In this document: positions 11,610 through 22,828 of the stretch, piece by piece
Layout of the letters: each line of letters starts with the position of its first letter
How positions within the stretch are numbered: the first letter of the stretch is position 1
Source: Biomphalaria glabrata
Lineage: Eukaryota > Mollusca > Gastropoda > Planorbidae
Direction: 5' to 3'
Assembly (NCBI RefSeq): GCF_947242115.1
Contig: NC_074726.1
Span: 5,573,951-5,637,950 of the forward strand
Length of the DNA stretch: 64,000 bases
The notes under the pieces: model-generated
What the model saw: the letters and a program-made list of their open reading frames with translations, nothing else
What the model was told of the DNA's origin: nothing
Database searches by the model: none
Program-made: the position numbers and the translations under genes

Positions 11610-11935
11610 AACTTATCTTATTTTATATAATACAGATGTTATATTTTTTTTAAAGTAGATGATTACGTCCTACGCTTCCTAGTCATGCATGTTAACCAAT
11701 GACTTCTTATCTTATATAATACAGACGTTACTTCAAAAAAGAAGATGATCACGTCCTACGCGTCATGCATTTAGTCATGAATATTAACCAATGACTTAAA
11801 TTCTGCCAAGTCACTGGTTTTCCTGGCTAGCTCAGGCAACCCATTCCGTGCTCTAAAAGCACTAGGGAAGAAGGAGTATTTGTGCAAATTTGTCCTAGCA
11901 TATGGGACGCGGAATGTGCCTTTATATTAATGCTC
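11610..11935 (-). mobile_element. LINE 3' end (CR1/Jockey-like tail), two nested pieces
   Basis: Read on the minus strand, 11925-11790 gives a typical LINE ORF end (TFRVPYARTNLHKYSFFPSA, then [11 protein letters not shown]). After it come a GATGATCACGTCCTACGCGT tail and a TTATATAAGATAAG terminus. A second, shorter tail copy lies at 11610-11705. Related copies are at 25268-25392, 36352-36530 and, on +, 43731-43962. All are 5'-truncated, as usual for LINEs. Confidence 0.7.
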
Positions 11936-11999
11936 TAAGGGAAGAAGTAGCATTTGTATAAATATGTATTGGCAAATGGTACTAGGAATGTGTCTTAAT

Positions 12000-12549
12000 C
12001 TTTGTGTTTTTCTGAGTATTTTATTACATATTGTAGTATCCGCCCTTCTTCTAGTGCTTTTCTGTTGTTTGTTTTTATGTTGTTATGTTGTTTGTTTATT
12101 GTTAATGTGCATATATTTCCCTTAAATGAGCATTGTTTTAAAGTCTTTTTTTATTTTGTTAGCCGCTTCTGCTATTTGCACTAGAAATCTAGTTTTCTGA
12201 GAGGCAGTTTGATATTACAGTTGATAGTTTGTAGCCAATTCTACTAAGCCGTTGTAAAAGAATTATATTATTAATTTGAAAATGTTCTATAAATTGATCA
12301 ATCCTTAAAAAACACAAGAATTAAATCTTTATTTACAATATATATATATATACAAACCTCAACCTAGATGACGAGATACAGTTCTGCGTTGCACGTGTCA
12401 TTGCTGCATACGGCAGATTGCAAATACAAATGTGATAACGAAGAGGACTCAGCATATTTACAAAACTAAAATCCTACAGTGCTGTAGATTTTCCTTTACT
12501 CTTATAAGCATCGGAGTCCTAGACCTTAAAAACCCCTCTAACTACGCTA
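12000..12549. other. Gene-free stretch
   Basis: AT-rich with a TA microsatellite near 12340. The 60-codon frame at 12002 shows no domain. Nothing else seen. Confidence 0.4.
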
Positions 12550-12890
12550 AGAAAAATTCATTCGGAGCATGGTCTGACCACATACCAGACGCCGAAATCC
12601 CAAAGTAGTTAATATTAACAGCTTCCCTGGCTAAAGGTCCGAACTTCGATGGGCACAACGCGTAGTCCGCATGCTAGACAATCGCTTTCCCAAAGACTTC
12701 TTTACGGGGAGTTGTGTGCAGGAAAGCGCACAGAGGAGGGTCAATACACCCTCAATAAGTTTATCAAGGTTTGTAATATTGACCTTTCCAACTTGGAAAC
12801 AGTTGCAATCGTCTGCTACTTGTAAGTTTAGAAGTCACGAAGTACACAACAAGGAGAATGGCCAGGACGAAAGAATCAGGTCTTGAGATA
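12550..12890 (+). mobile_element. LINE relic (post-RT region)
   Basis: The frame 12671-12886 (DNRFPKDFFTGSCVQESAQR, later ILTFPTWKQLQSSATCKFRS) has the pattern DxRxPK...G...W that follows the RT in the zinc-finger LINEs of this window. It is strongly decayed. The assignment rests on pattern recognition only. Confidence 0.45.
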
Positions 12891-12997
12891 TTTTCAACAT
12901 AATGCAAATCTTTGGAAAACTTCAGTCTTAATTATTTTTTTTTTACATTTCTTCTTTTTTCATCAACTTTTTTTTATCAACCGTTCACTCCTGTTTG

Positions 12998-13265
12998 TAG
13001 GCTAGGTGTCTGAGTGGTAAGCTGCTTATCCTCCGAACCAACGGGTACTTTGTTCAAATCCGGGTGAAGACTGGTATTTTTATTTTAAGGACTTTAAGGA
13101 CGCTCCTCAATCCTCCCAGCTCTACTGCCTTTAGTTGGGTAAAGGTAAAGTCAATATAGGGCATTGTGCTGGATACATGGCACCCTCTTTAATCGTTGGC
13201 CACAAAAAAAGATGACCTTCACATCATTTGCTCTATATATCGTATGATCTATAGGGGATATTCAC
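12998..13265 (+). mobile_element. tRNA-headed SINE, family A
   Basis: The head TAGGTGTCTGAGTGGTAAG is the A-box region and TTCAAATCCGGGTGAAGACT the B-box region, followed by a body with GGCCACA and ATGACCTTCACATCATTTGC. The same body occurs at 21110-21356 and, reversed, at 13605-13808, 19150-19402, 21655-21905 and 60935-61205. Confidence 0.8.
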
Positions 13266-13604
13266 TTTCGTTTTCTCTTATGTTAATTACTTAATGGTCT
13301 TTCTAATGGTTGCGTATGAATATTTTCAACCAAAAACGTGCACATATTTTATAACAAACAGAATCAAATAAACTACAGAAACAAAACATAAACACGCATT
13401 ATGATTATTATAACACGTAGTGTCAAAAGAGTGCCATAATATATCAAGACTTTTCACTCCACCCGAATGAAGGACAACCATAATAGTTGAGAAATATTGA
13501 GAATCAAAAGTTATTAATCCACAGGGTTAGACTCTTCTATTCAAATTGTATAACATGGAACACGCAAACTCAATTATTAGTTAGTTCTCCTTTCAGAACT
13601 AGCG

Positions 13605-13808
13605 ATACGTAGAGTCATGTGTTTCTGTGACCCATGGTTAACGAGGGTGTCAAGCGGCCAGCACAACGATCTTTAGTTTTCCACTACTAATGTTAGGAAC
13701 CCATTAGAGCTGGGTTGTCTCAGAGGTGCCCTGAAGTTAAAAATCACAGTCTTCACTAGCATTCGAACCCGGAACCGCAGGCCCTGCACCGTTTGGCCAC
13801 GGCGCCTC
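13605..13808 (-). mobile_element. tRNA-headed SINE, family A (minus)
   Basis: Reverse copy. TTCGAACCCGGAACC (13763-13777) is the complement of the B box, and GCCACGGCGCCTC marks the tRNA-like 5' end. The body has GGCCAGCACAACGA. Confidence 0.75.
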
Positions 13809-14357
13809 TCAATGATAAGTTGCTACTGTTAAATTGTAATTTTAATTAACAGACAGAAAATGAAAAAAAAATACATTATGCATTATGTATGGCATATTAA
13901 GATGTCTCCGACTCCGAAGAGTAAAGATGAGTCAAATATCCCACGTGACAACTTAAAAGTATTATGCAGACAAAGTGACTGTTCGCCTAAATTTATTAAA
14001 GATTTTTTTGTGTCAGTCTATAACAAGGTCTTTCTTCTGGACCCACTGTGTCTGTAACGAGTTCGAGTTCTTCGGTTGTCTCTTTCAGAGGCCATGTGTT
14101 ACCAACATTTTTTTTCTTGACAGTGAGTGCGAAAATTGCGTCTTATCAAATCGTTATCGCTCTACCGGAGGGGGCTTAGAGAAAACCATTCTAATCATAC
14201 AAAAGAAAATAAGTCACTCAGTTTGTTTTTATGAACTTTATTTTTACATTTTGAATTGAATCGCTACTCCAATTACTTAATTACAACGTTGTATTTATTA
14301 GAAGAAAAAAAACAACAACACTTTTCTTTTTAAATATTGTGAAAATAAACGGACGTT

Positions 14358-16104
14358 CTACAAAAATGTACATTTAAAATTTTGTGAAAATTTGAGTGTG
14401 TTTGACTTCTTTAGATTATTGTATTCTACAAAATGTTCCAAAAGTTCAGCTCTAAGTTTTTCTGTTAATTCAATTTCCTTAAGTCTTAACGCTTTCCCTT
14501 CATCTATAACTCTTTTAAACACAAAGTCCTGAGTTATCGTTCTTTCTAACTCTTCTCTTTTCTCCACGACATCCTTCTGTTTAGCCTTGTATTTGTCTCT
14601 TAAATCTTTTTCTTTACTTATCATGCTTTTCATTTTATCCATGTAGTTTTTTTGTAAAGTTATATCAAGATGCATAATATCATACTCAATTTTAGCTATT
14701 TCTTTGGACAGTTGGTCAATCTGTTTAGTTTTGTGGGGTTCATCTCTTTCTTCTACCTTTAAATCACTTTCACCTTCTTGACTTTCTATAAGTTTTTCTA
14801 GGGTGCTCTTTCTTTTGATAAGTTTGTGTTCGAACTCAATGAGTTTCTTATTACGCTCGTTTTCAATTGCCCTTTTGAAAGATTCTTCTTTTTTTTGGAG
14901 TTTGCCAAGCTTTTCATTAATTTTCTCCATAAGTTCGGAGTATGCAGAATTTTGGATGTTATACGCTGAAATACGCAAGTATAGTTGATTAGACTCGTAA
15001 TCAAAACTCTTTTTATTTGTTTTATTTTCCTCTTCAAGATTCTTCATGTCTTTAAACAGTGAAAGTATAGATGTTTCTATTTTTGATACGAGCATCGATG
15101 CTTTTTCTGACTCCTCGGCGTTTGATCTTTGAAACATCTTTTTCAAGTAAGAAATGCGCCCAACTATCTCTTCTGACGGCTCTAAGTTTTCTTGAGAATC
15201 TATGATTAGTCTTACCTCTTCTAAAATCAGACTAATCTCTATGAGATTTTCAGGGGATATCATTTTTTCCTGTCGCAATATTCTTTCCCGGATCTGTTCG
15301 GCTTCCTTGAAGTAATGATCTGTATATCGCCTTCCATTATTGTTAAGGGAACGAATCATTTGAATCAAATCCTCTATTTGTGAGTTTTTAATATTTTCAT
15401 CATCTGTCATATTGTCAAGCATAATTGCTCTAAAGTCACATTCTTTCAGAAGATCTTTGAATGCATCTTTTTGTTCTTTTAGCCATTCTTGGATAGTTTT
15501 CCCAGGATAGTTTCTTCTAAATTCATCCCCTTGAGTTATTGTCAGTATGCAGTAATCTCGAACGATATTTTTACCAAATATTTCTTTCAACTGCAGGACT
15601 GAGTCATATTCTTCTTTGGTGAATCTGGTGTTATATTTGTACACCACAAGAAAAGCGTGATAGCCCTCGGGGTTTAAAATGACTGCATCCTTCATTTCTT
15701 TCATTAGAAGTTCTTTTCTTTCGTTGTCGTCCTCAATACTTGACGTGTCCGCCACCCCAGGCGTGTCCACCACTTTGATGATAGTTTCTTGGTATCTCCT
15801 GACTTCAAACTGTACTTCCGTTGTCACTGACGATGTGCTAGGTGACGAATGAAAAACAGTACGACCTAAGATGGAATTACCTGTGGCACTTTTACCGTGA
15901 CCCGTCTTTCCAAGTAGAAGTACATCTATATTAGATATTTCCTGAAAAAAACAACAATATATATATATATATTACTGAAACATATTAAGAAATAATTTAT
16001 ATTATAATAATTATCGCTTTCAATTATCCTATTCAGTCTAATAAGTTAGTACCTACTTGTTTAGAATTTACAAAAAAACATGTTACCTTAGGTATGAAAG
16101 ACAT
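14358..16104 (-). CDS. GIMAP/AIG1-type GTPase, gene B
   Basis: Exon 1 is proposed at 16104-16087 (ATG, 6 codons MSFIPK; donor GTAACA), exon 2 at 15941-14358 (acceptor TTTTTTTCAG), phase 0, giving 533 residues. The GTPase domain fills roughly residues 11-215: P-loop GKTGHGKS at 17-24, DTPG at 65-68, and TQGD at 142-145 where G4 would lie. After it comes a long charged coiled coil. GIMAPs are GTP-binding switches that act in immune-cell survival and membranes in vertebrates and respond to pathogens in molluscs; the exact role here is inferred. The protein ends in CTFL, a CaaX-like prenylation signal. An AATAAA lies about 60 bases past the stop (14299-14294). A TTTTTTTCTACAG acceptor just before the ATG and a GTAAGT donor at 16869 suggest a 5' UTR exon. 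Exon 1 is the least certain part. Confidence 0.85.
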
Positions 16105-17080
16105 TTGACTTATTTCTGTAGAAAAAAAGAAACACGCCAAAAATTACGATGAAGTATTTCACAAGAAAAACTTATAAAAATACTTTTTTAAAAAGACAGT
16201 AAATCCTTAATGCAACATAAAAAGCGATGGTTTTTTTTTTCCCTAAAAAAAAATGATATTAGATTTTAAAAAATACTTTTCACTCCGCCCCCTTCCCATT
16301 CTATCCAAGAAAGAATTCTGGTTAAGTGAAAGAATAGATCTAGTACACTTTAAAATATGCCAATGTTAAGCATTTAGATCTAGACTGAGAAAACGATGCG
16401 AAAAATGTTTCCCAAGCATTTTGTGTTATTAACCCTTTGTATCGATAAATATTTACACTGGCTATTCACGAACTCGATAGTTCTTTTAAGAAAGCGTTAG
16501 TCCGTTAAAGAACGTGATAGCCCTTTCAAAACCGATGTTGGACTTACAATTCTTGAATAGATCTCTGGCCAGATATATACATTTATTAATACGTTTATTA
16601 AATTGTTTATTTGAAAAATAATAAGTCATATACTAGATTTTTCCCCGTGTGGTCAACAACGAGCCAGTTACTCTTTTGTCAGCGATAAACATGAACTGTT
16701 AATTTCTAAAGAAATCGTTTTGACATTTTAAAGAGCGTCGATGTTGTAGCTCCACGTATAACATCATAGGTAACCCTATTAAATAAAAATACAAATCGTG
16801 TAATAAAATAGTTCAGTAATAGTAGACACACCAAAACGTACGCTCCTGTAATTGATTTATATTACTTACGTTAGCCTTCACTCACAAAAAAGAAAATCAC
16901 TTGTGGTCAGACAGTAATGTCAATTCAGCTTATATCTACAGAGAAACAGAAAGTTTCGCTGAACCTAATGTCATCAGGTTTGATTACTAATGTAATAATA
17001 GTTAAATTAGGTCACAGTACAATTACTAGAACACATAGGAAATAAAGCTATGCAAAGAAAACATTAAGTTTTTCTCCGTT
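16105..17080. other. Probable 5' flank of GIMAP gene B
   Basis: AT-rich. A consensus donor on the minus strand (exon end at 16870, GTAAGT 16869-16864) could end a non-coding first exon that splices to the acceptor just upstream of 16104. No TATA box or other promoter element can be supported. Confidence 0.3.
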
Positions 17081-17084
17081 TCTC

Positions 17085-17360
17085 TCTCGTTCTCCCTCTC
17101 TTTCTTCCTCTCTTTCTCCCTCTCTTTCTCCCTCTCTTTCTTCCTTTCTTTCTTACTCCCTCTCTTTTTCCCTCTCTGTCTCCCTTTCTTTCTTTCTTTC
17201 TCCCTCTCTTTCTTCCTTTCTTTCTTTCTCCCTCTCTTTCTTCCTTTCTTTCTTTCTCTCTCTCTTTTTCCCTCTCTGTCTCCCTTTCTTTCTCCCTCTC
17301 TTTCTTCCTTTCTTTCTTTCTCCCTCTCTTTCTTCCTTTCTTTCTTTCTCCCTCTCTTTA
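17085..17360. repeat. Polypyrimidine minisatellite
   Basis: Tandem CTTTCTTCCTTTCTTTCTTT and CTCCCTCTCTTT units, extending more loosely to about 17700. The K/E/R-rich minus-strand frame here is an artefact. Confidence 0.9.
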
Positions 17361-17784
17361 TCTCTATTTTTCAATTGAAATTTACTCTTTACTTTCGTGT
17401 CTATTTTTTTCTCTCCCTTTCCTTGATATGTCGACTTTCTCTCCTTGTCTTTACACCTTTCTCTCTCCCACTCCCTCTATTATTCTTCTTTTCTGTTTTA
17501 TCCTCTCTTTTCCTCCATCACTATCTATCACTTTCTTTTTTTTTCTTCCTCTCTCTTCATTTCTTTCTTCACTTTTTTCCCCGTATAATTGTATCTTTTT
17601 TTATCTCTGTTATTGATAATCCCTTCTTTGTCAATCTTTTCTTTTATATCTTTCCGTTCTTCGTTATTCTAGGTTCTGCCTGCTACTAGCTCTCTCTTTT
17701 TTTTAATTTCCTTTACGCTCGTTTCTATAACTGTGAACTTGAAATCAAGTTAGTGAGGGAACCAAATGAAAGAAAATCTTAAAG

Positions 17785-18462
17785 CAGTGACGCCCAATCT
17801 AATTTGGTCTGCGGGCAATTTAAATTTTCAACATTCGTGTCGCGGGCCATATCACCGAAAAGGTAGGCTACAGAAACAAACTTAAATTGAACTCAAAGTA
17901 TTTTATTAGAAACCCGTGGATCTAATGCTAACATTAATTAGTGGGATATTGTTTTTTTTTTTTCTTTTTTTTCTTTTACGTGACGGAAATAGGCTTCATT
18001 TCTCTGCTTAAAACGTGTGCAACAATGTAGCTATTTTTACCACCGACTTTTGTTTATTGCACCTGTAAATATTCCTATCAATTCTCCAATTTCTGGGCGA
18101 AGTTTAACATCAAGAATGCCGCAATTTGTATTTGATAATGAATGGGGTTTTTTTTATCAAGATAGTCAAATTTTTTATAAAGGCAAATATGTTGGCTTAT
18201 TATAATTTGAAAAAAAGTAGAGGTCATTTCATTTTTCCTGGTGGTCTACATTTAATGTCCCAGTTCATAAACATACAAAAGTCATTGCACAATCCGTCAG
18301 AGAAAAAGTGAGGTCCCTAACGTAAAAAAAAAAAAGATACAATTGTTCACATTTTTTTTTGTAAGGGGAATTTTCTACTGTTTGTGCTGACGTTTTAGCG
18401 GGCCGGTGGGAACCACGTGGATGGTCTAATCTTGCTCGCGGGCCGTATTTTGGGCATCACTG
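17785..18462. mobile_element. hAT-like MITE
   Basis: The ends read CAGTGACGCCCAA and TTGGGCATCACTG (inverted, one mismatch). Subterminal GCGGGCAATTT/GCGGGCC blocks occur at both sides. Length is 678 bp, with no coding region. The flanking 8-mers agree only partly, so the target duplication is uncertain. Confidence 0.6.
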
Positions 18463-18705
18463 CATTAAATTATTAAAAAATAGTGTCAAACGGTCTTGTC
18501 TCATAATACCTTTTAAATTACATTCGTGCCTCAATGGAGAAGATGGCAATGTCTTTTAAAACATTAGGCAATTTCATGTTTACAGAATAATCTAATTAGC
18601 AAGAACCAAACACATATTCAATTAAATGTAAAACTATCTTTTTAATAGTACAATTTAAGTAATATAGTACATTATAGAAATGTTTTCTACCATACCAAAA
18701 CAAAT

Positions 18706-18880
18706 GGCAGCCTGGTCGTGCGGTTTGCACGCTGGACTGTCGTGTACAGATTTATCGATGGTCCCGGGTTCAAACCCTGCCCGCTCCCATCCCCCGTCGT
18801 CCTGCGGGAGGTTTGGACTAGGAAGTAATTATCTTGAACTCTGAAGGAACATCCGAAACATGTAAAACATTTTACAAATT
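18706..18880 (+). mobile_element. tRNA-headed SINE, family B
   Basis: TGGTCGTGCGGTTTGCACGC is the A-box region and CCCGGGTTCAAACCC an intact B box, followed by CCCCCGTCGTCCTGCGGGAGG and an end at CATTTTACAAA. It is the best preserved of three copies. Confidence 0.85.
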
Positions 18881-19149
18881 GTAATTTATGGTTTATGTAT
18901 TTATTTATGCACTTTTTACCACTGCAAGGTATATTGCACTATTTGTGCACGTTTTTTTTTACTGCAAGATATGTTATTGTTCGTGCACTTTATGCTACTG
19001 CAAGGTATAAGGCAACATAAATGCACTTTTTACCATTGGAGAATCAAGTTTTCCAAGTTTAAAAATTTGTATAAAAAAACATAATCTCTCTAAGACCTAT
19101 AGATAGCTAATTTCATAACAAGTAAAATAAGTTAAGTTTCAACATTCAG

Positions 19150-19402
19150 ACATTACGATCTATAAAGTTAAAGGTTATCTGTTTCTTTTGGTCAACGGTT
19201 AACGAGCATGGTGTTATGTGGCCAGCACAACGACCAACCGCCTTTTCTTTCCCCAACTAAAGTCAAGTTCCCACTAGAGTTGGGTGGACTCAGGGGCGCC
19301 CTAAAAAACACCGAAATTCAAAATCCCAGTCTTCACCGAGATTCGAACCCGGGACTTCAGGTTCAGAAGCCAAGCTATTATCCATTCGACCACTGCGCCC
19401 CA
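19150..19402 (-). mobile_element. tRNA-headed SINE, family A (minus)
   Basis: The complement of the B box is ATTCGAACCCGGGAC (19342-19356), and the tRNA-like end is CCACTGCGCCCC. The body contains GTGGCCAGCACAACGACCAA. Well preserved, hence probably fairly recent. Confidence 0.85.
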
Positions 19403-19439
19403 CATTTCAAAACAAATATGCCATTAGTTAACTAGAGGT

Positions 19440-20600
19440 AATAAACGAGATTTGATATAAGAGAAACTCTCACTTATTGAAACTATAGCTCAATTGATTT
19501 ATATTTAGTTGTCAATATAAATGTTGAATTGAGTGTCCTTGACACTGTTGAGATAATCGTGAACCTGTGCAATGGAGACGTTAAACTTCACTTGTTCCGT
19601 TATCTCCACGAACTTGGAACTTAGATTTACCAAAATTTATCTGACGAAAGGTCACCTCTATCCAGGGCTGTCTATTTAGCCAGTTTCTCTGCCCGAGCTG
19701 CACATACACTATATGACTACTTTGTCGAAGTTTAAGAATAATAAAAATCTCTCAACAGTCCTCAAGTTGGTAGAAGTGGTCCTTATCAAAGGTGCGTGTC
19801 TTGATATTTGCTTCAACCATATTGTATCTGGACCTAATTTCACCTTCATCTACCCTTTAGTCTGTTAAACCGTTAGGGCACCACATGTGATCTGTTGACC
19901 GTCTTTCTAAATTTCTCTCTTTCTGGTATAGATATATCTACGGTCATGATCTCACTTAAAAAATCGAGGACTAGATACTTACATGGCGGCGCCCATCCCT
20001 CTAATGCCTGACCACAACCGTATAACTCCAATTAGGTCATTCGCCTTGCCCATAAACCAAACGTAACTTTGAAAAAAAATATTTGTCAACGATTCTTGAC
20101 AATGTATGAAATTAAGAGTAAAGCTTGCTTTTCTGATTTGTGTTCCAATTCAATAACTAAACTTTGTGGTGTTGTAGTTTAAAAAACAAAGGTTGAGGAA
20201 CTGTTTATTTTTGTTTGTTTATTGTTTTCTCTTTTGTTCATTATATTTTACGAACCCTGTTTGTTATGTTTTATTTATTTCAATGCTCGGTACAATAAGC
20301 AAGTCTTTTTTTTTTTAATAAACTTCAAAAAAAAAAAAAAAAATTTTTATTAACCACTTTTTTTAAAGACTTGGAACATCAACAACAAAATCAAAAACAA
20401 AGTTTTAAATATATTTATTAACCTAATACAAATAGTTTTTGTAGCATAGAATTTATATAATGAAAACTTTATATTCAAACTCTAAGCTTATTCACATATC
20501 CTTATACAAATGGATTAAAGAAGCAGATAATATATTCAAGTAGCTGCTGGGTACATCATGATTATTCAAAGATGTGTAATGGGCATTGGCAGTAGTCTTG
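19440..20600. other. Gene-free stretch
   Basis: Short similarity at 19870-19925 to LINE post-RT sequence (GACCGTCTTTCT, also at 41338), plus AT-rich filler with poly-A/T runs near 20310-20345. No gene seen. Confidence 0.35.
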
Positions 20601-20612
20601 GAAGCTAAAACT

Positions 20613-20900
20613 TTATGTCTCAAAAAGAGCAGCATAAAAATAATTAAAATAAGAATATTTACAATAACATAGAAAATATCCTACAAAAAGTGAATACACA
20701 ACAGTAAACATGTATGTTATTTTCAAATTATTATAATAGTGAGACTTTGTAAGCTCATTAAAAAAAACAAACAATCTGACAGTATAAGGAAGAAAAGATA
20801 AAAATGTGAACCCTAAAACCAAACACAAACATAAAAATTTGTCAAAGATAAACGTGTACATCTCCTAAACTGTCATTTCTGTTCCCACGTTCTCTAAAAT
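20613..20900 (-). pseudogene. Possible decayed chemoreceptor-type GPCR fragment
   Basis: The 82-codon minus-strand frame holds a hydrophobic helix ending FLSFLPYTVRLFVFF, then a short polar loop and a second hydrophobic stretch (YMFTVVYSLFVGYF). That matches the TM6-loop-TM7 layout of mollusc rhodopsin-like chemosensory receptors, in which an LPY motif sits in TM6. The next frame upstream continues with a loop-like segment (RGNRNDSLGDV), so a frameshift may separate them. An in-frame TAG lies directly before the ATG, and no NPxxY is visible. I read it as a pseudogene piece, but a chance hydrophobic frame in AT-rich DNA is possible. Confidence 0.3.
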
Positions 20901-21109
20901 GCATATGAAGCGAACGTGTAAAAGAAACAACAATTTCCAATAACAAAATATATATAAATGTACCTAAAGTGGAAAGGGAATATAAAACTTCTGATCCTTA
21001 AGAGATTTTTTATTTAAATAGTTATGTCACTGCATTAATATAATTAATATTTCATTTTTAAACACATTGAGGCAAATTGAAATGTAGCAAACTCTTGGGT
21101 TTATCTAGG

Positions 21110-21356
21110 AGGCGCGGTGGCTGAGCGGTAAAGCGCTTGGCTTCCGAACTGGGGGCCGGGGTTCGAATCCTGGTGAAGACTTTGATTTTTAATTTCGGGA
21201 TCTACGGGAGCCTCTGAGTCCACCCAGCTCTAATAGGTACCTGACATTAGTTTTGCTGGCCACAAGACACTTTTGTTAACCGTAGGCAACAGAAACAGAT
21301 GACCTTTACATCATCTGCCCTATAGGTCTGAAAGGGGAACTTTACTTTACTTGGGT
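21110..21356 (+). mobile_element. tRNA-headed SINE, family A
   Basis: Head GCGGTGGCTGAGCGGTAAAG (A box) and GGGTTCGAATCC-like B box (GGGGTTCGAATCCTGG), then the family body with ACAGATGACCTTTACATCAT and an end near CTTTACTTTACTT. The best plus-strand copy. Confidence 0.88.
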
Positions 21357-21654
21357 GTATATTCAGGATACAGAAAAAGGAAATATTGATATGTGAAGTA
21401 TTGTTATTAGCCAAATGAATTTTTTTCATTTTGCATTTCTCATTTTCAGGATCATTGATTCAAAAGGACTCGGCTATGGGACGACTCTAAGACCGGCTGA
21501 GAGTAGAAAAGGGTTTGGCGTAGGGCTAGCTAACCTACCCCGCAGAAAAACCACTAGCTACAGAAACACCAAATGGCGAATCAACAGAAGTCACGGAAAA
21601 TGGACCTCCAGGTGGAAAATGTATGACGCATGTCGGTAAAAGCCGAAGTCAGGA

Positions 21655-21905
21655 ACACATACGTTCCCCTTTCAGACGTTCTAGGGCAGATGATGCATCT
21701 TTAGGGCAGATGATGTAAAGGTCATCTGTTTCTGTGGCCTAGTGTTCACGATGCTGTCATGTGGCCAGAAAAACTAACAACTGTATTTAGTTTACTCAAT
21801 AGACCTTATTGGACTTAGAGGCGCCTAGGGACCCCGAAATTATTTGAACCCGGCACCATGGTTCAGAAGACAAGGTCTTTACCTCTAATCAATCTCGCCT
21901 CTCAG
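21655..21905 (-). mobile_element. tRNA-headed SINE, family A (minus, degraded head)
   Basis: Shares AGATGATGTAAAGGTCATCT and GTGGCCAG with the family; the tRNA-like head (21840-21905) is degraded but ends at CTCGCCTC. Confidence 0.65.
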
Positions 21906-22383
21906 TAACACAAGGCACCGCAATTCGAAAGCAGTAACCAAGCAGATGGGCAAGACGTGGGGACAGTTGGAGAGACTTGCCCAGAACCGAGACTCGTTGA
22001 TGGCTTATGTCTCAGGCGGGGCCTTTGGCAGAGATTTGTCATATTGTTAAGTTCTTTTAATTATACCTTAGTCTAACTTTTATTAATTAGCTGCTAGAAC
22101 TGATATTTTATTAATAAAAGCTTCATGGATATAGTTAGTTTGTCTATGCATTTCAAAATGTATCCTGGTTTCCTATCATATGTTTTAAATGTTTTCTATA
22201 GGTTCAATTAAATCTTCACCACAATTCGTTATATCGTTCTCTGTCTTTCTTTTCTCTCTCTCTTTCTGAATAAGAAAGTAACAAGCGAAATATATTATTA
22301 AAAAAAATGTTTAAATAGCTTGTATAAGTAGAAGAGCCGTAAAATAACTTTCTTATTTTTTTAATAAAACAAAATATTTTAAT

Positions 22384-22565
22384 AACCACTAATTAATTAA
22401 TTAATTGGATTTTTATTGTTTCGTGGGTAGTTATCGACAATGATTAATTGTACAAAGTTTCAACTAGTTCCTAGAATGGTAAGTGCGGGGGAAATAACGT
22501 GTACAAGATTGGTACTAGTCAGACGATTAAGTTGCTATTAGCTTTGTAAAAATCTTAGTGTAAAC
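22384..22565 (-). repeat. Dispersed repeat with TTAATTAA end and GTCT core
   Basis: Matches, in reverse, the segment 46090-46285 (shared elements: ATTAATTAATTAATT end, GTACAAAGTTT, AATAACGTGTACA, CAGACGATTAAGTTG, AGCTTTGTA). Related pieces are at about 29940-30190 and 59200-59335. Family unknown. Confidence 0.5.
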
Positions 22566-22828
22566 AGAGAGCCAATTTTAAAAATGTAAAGGTATTAAAA
22601 CTATAAATTTAGGTTAAAATGTAAATGCAACTAGAATGTGATTAATGTAATGATATGTAAAGAAATCATTACCTAACCTATAACAATTATTTTCTGGCTT
22701 ATGAATAGTCATAAATAGACAGCCACGTGTGTTTTGCCTAATAGAAACAATTAGAAAGGACCATTCATGCCATAAACCTAGGCTACAAAAAAATGCAGCA
22801 AAAATTAGACTGAGTTTTGAAATAGTTG

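Noticed and set aside
15827-15829. Start of gene B at the GTG near 15827
   Set aside because: The frame is open upstream to a good splice acceptor and includes the P-loop, so the GTG is an internal valine.
17153-17374. Lys/Glu/Arg-rich frame
   Set aside because: Translation of a polypyrimidine minisatellite.
21110-21190. tRNA gene (A and B boxes look good)
   Set aside because: The tRNA-like head is attached to a body shared by six other copies, so it is a SINE head. The same holds for 18706, 42028 and 47290.
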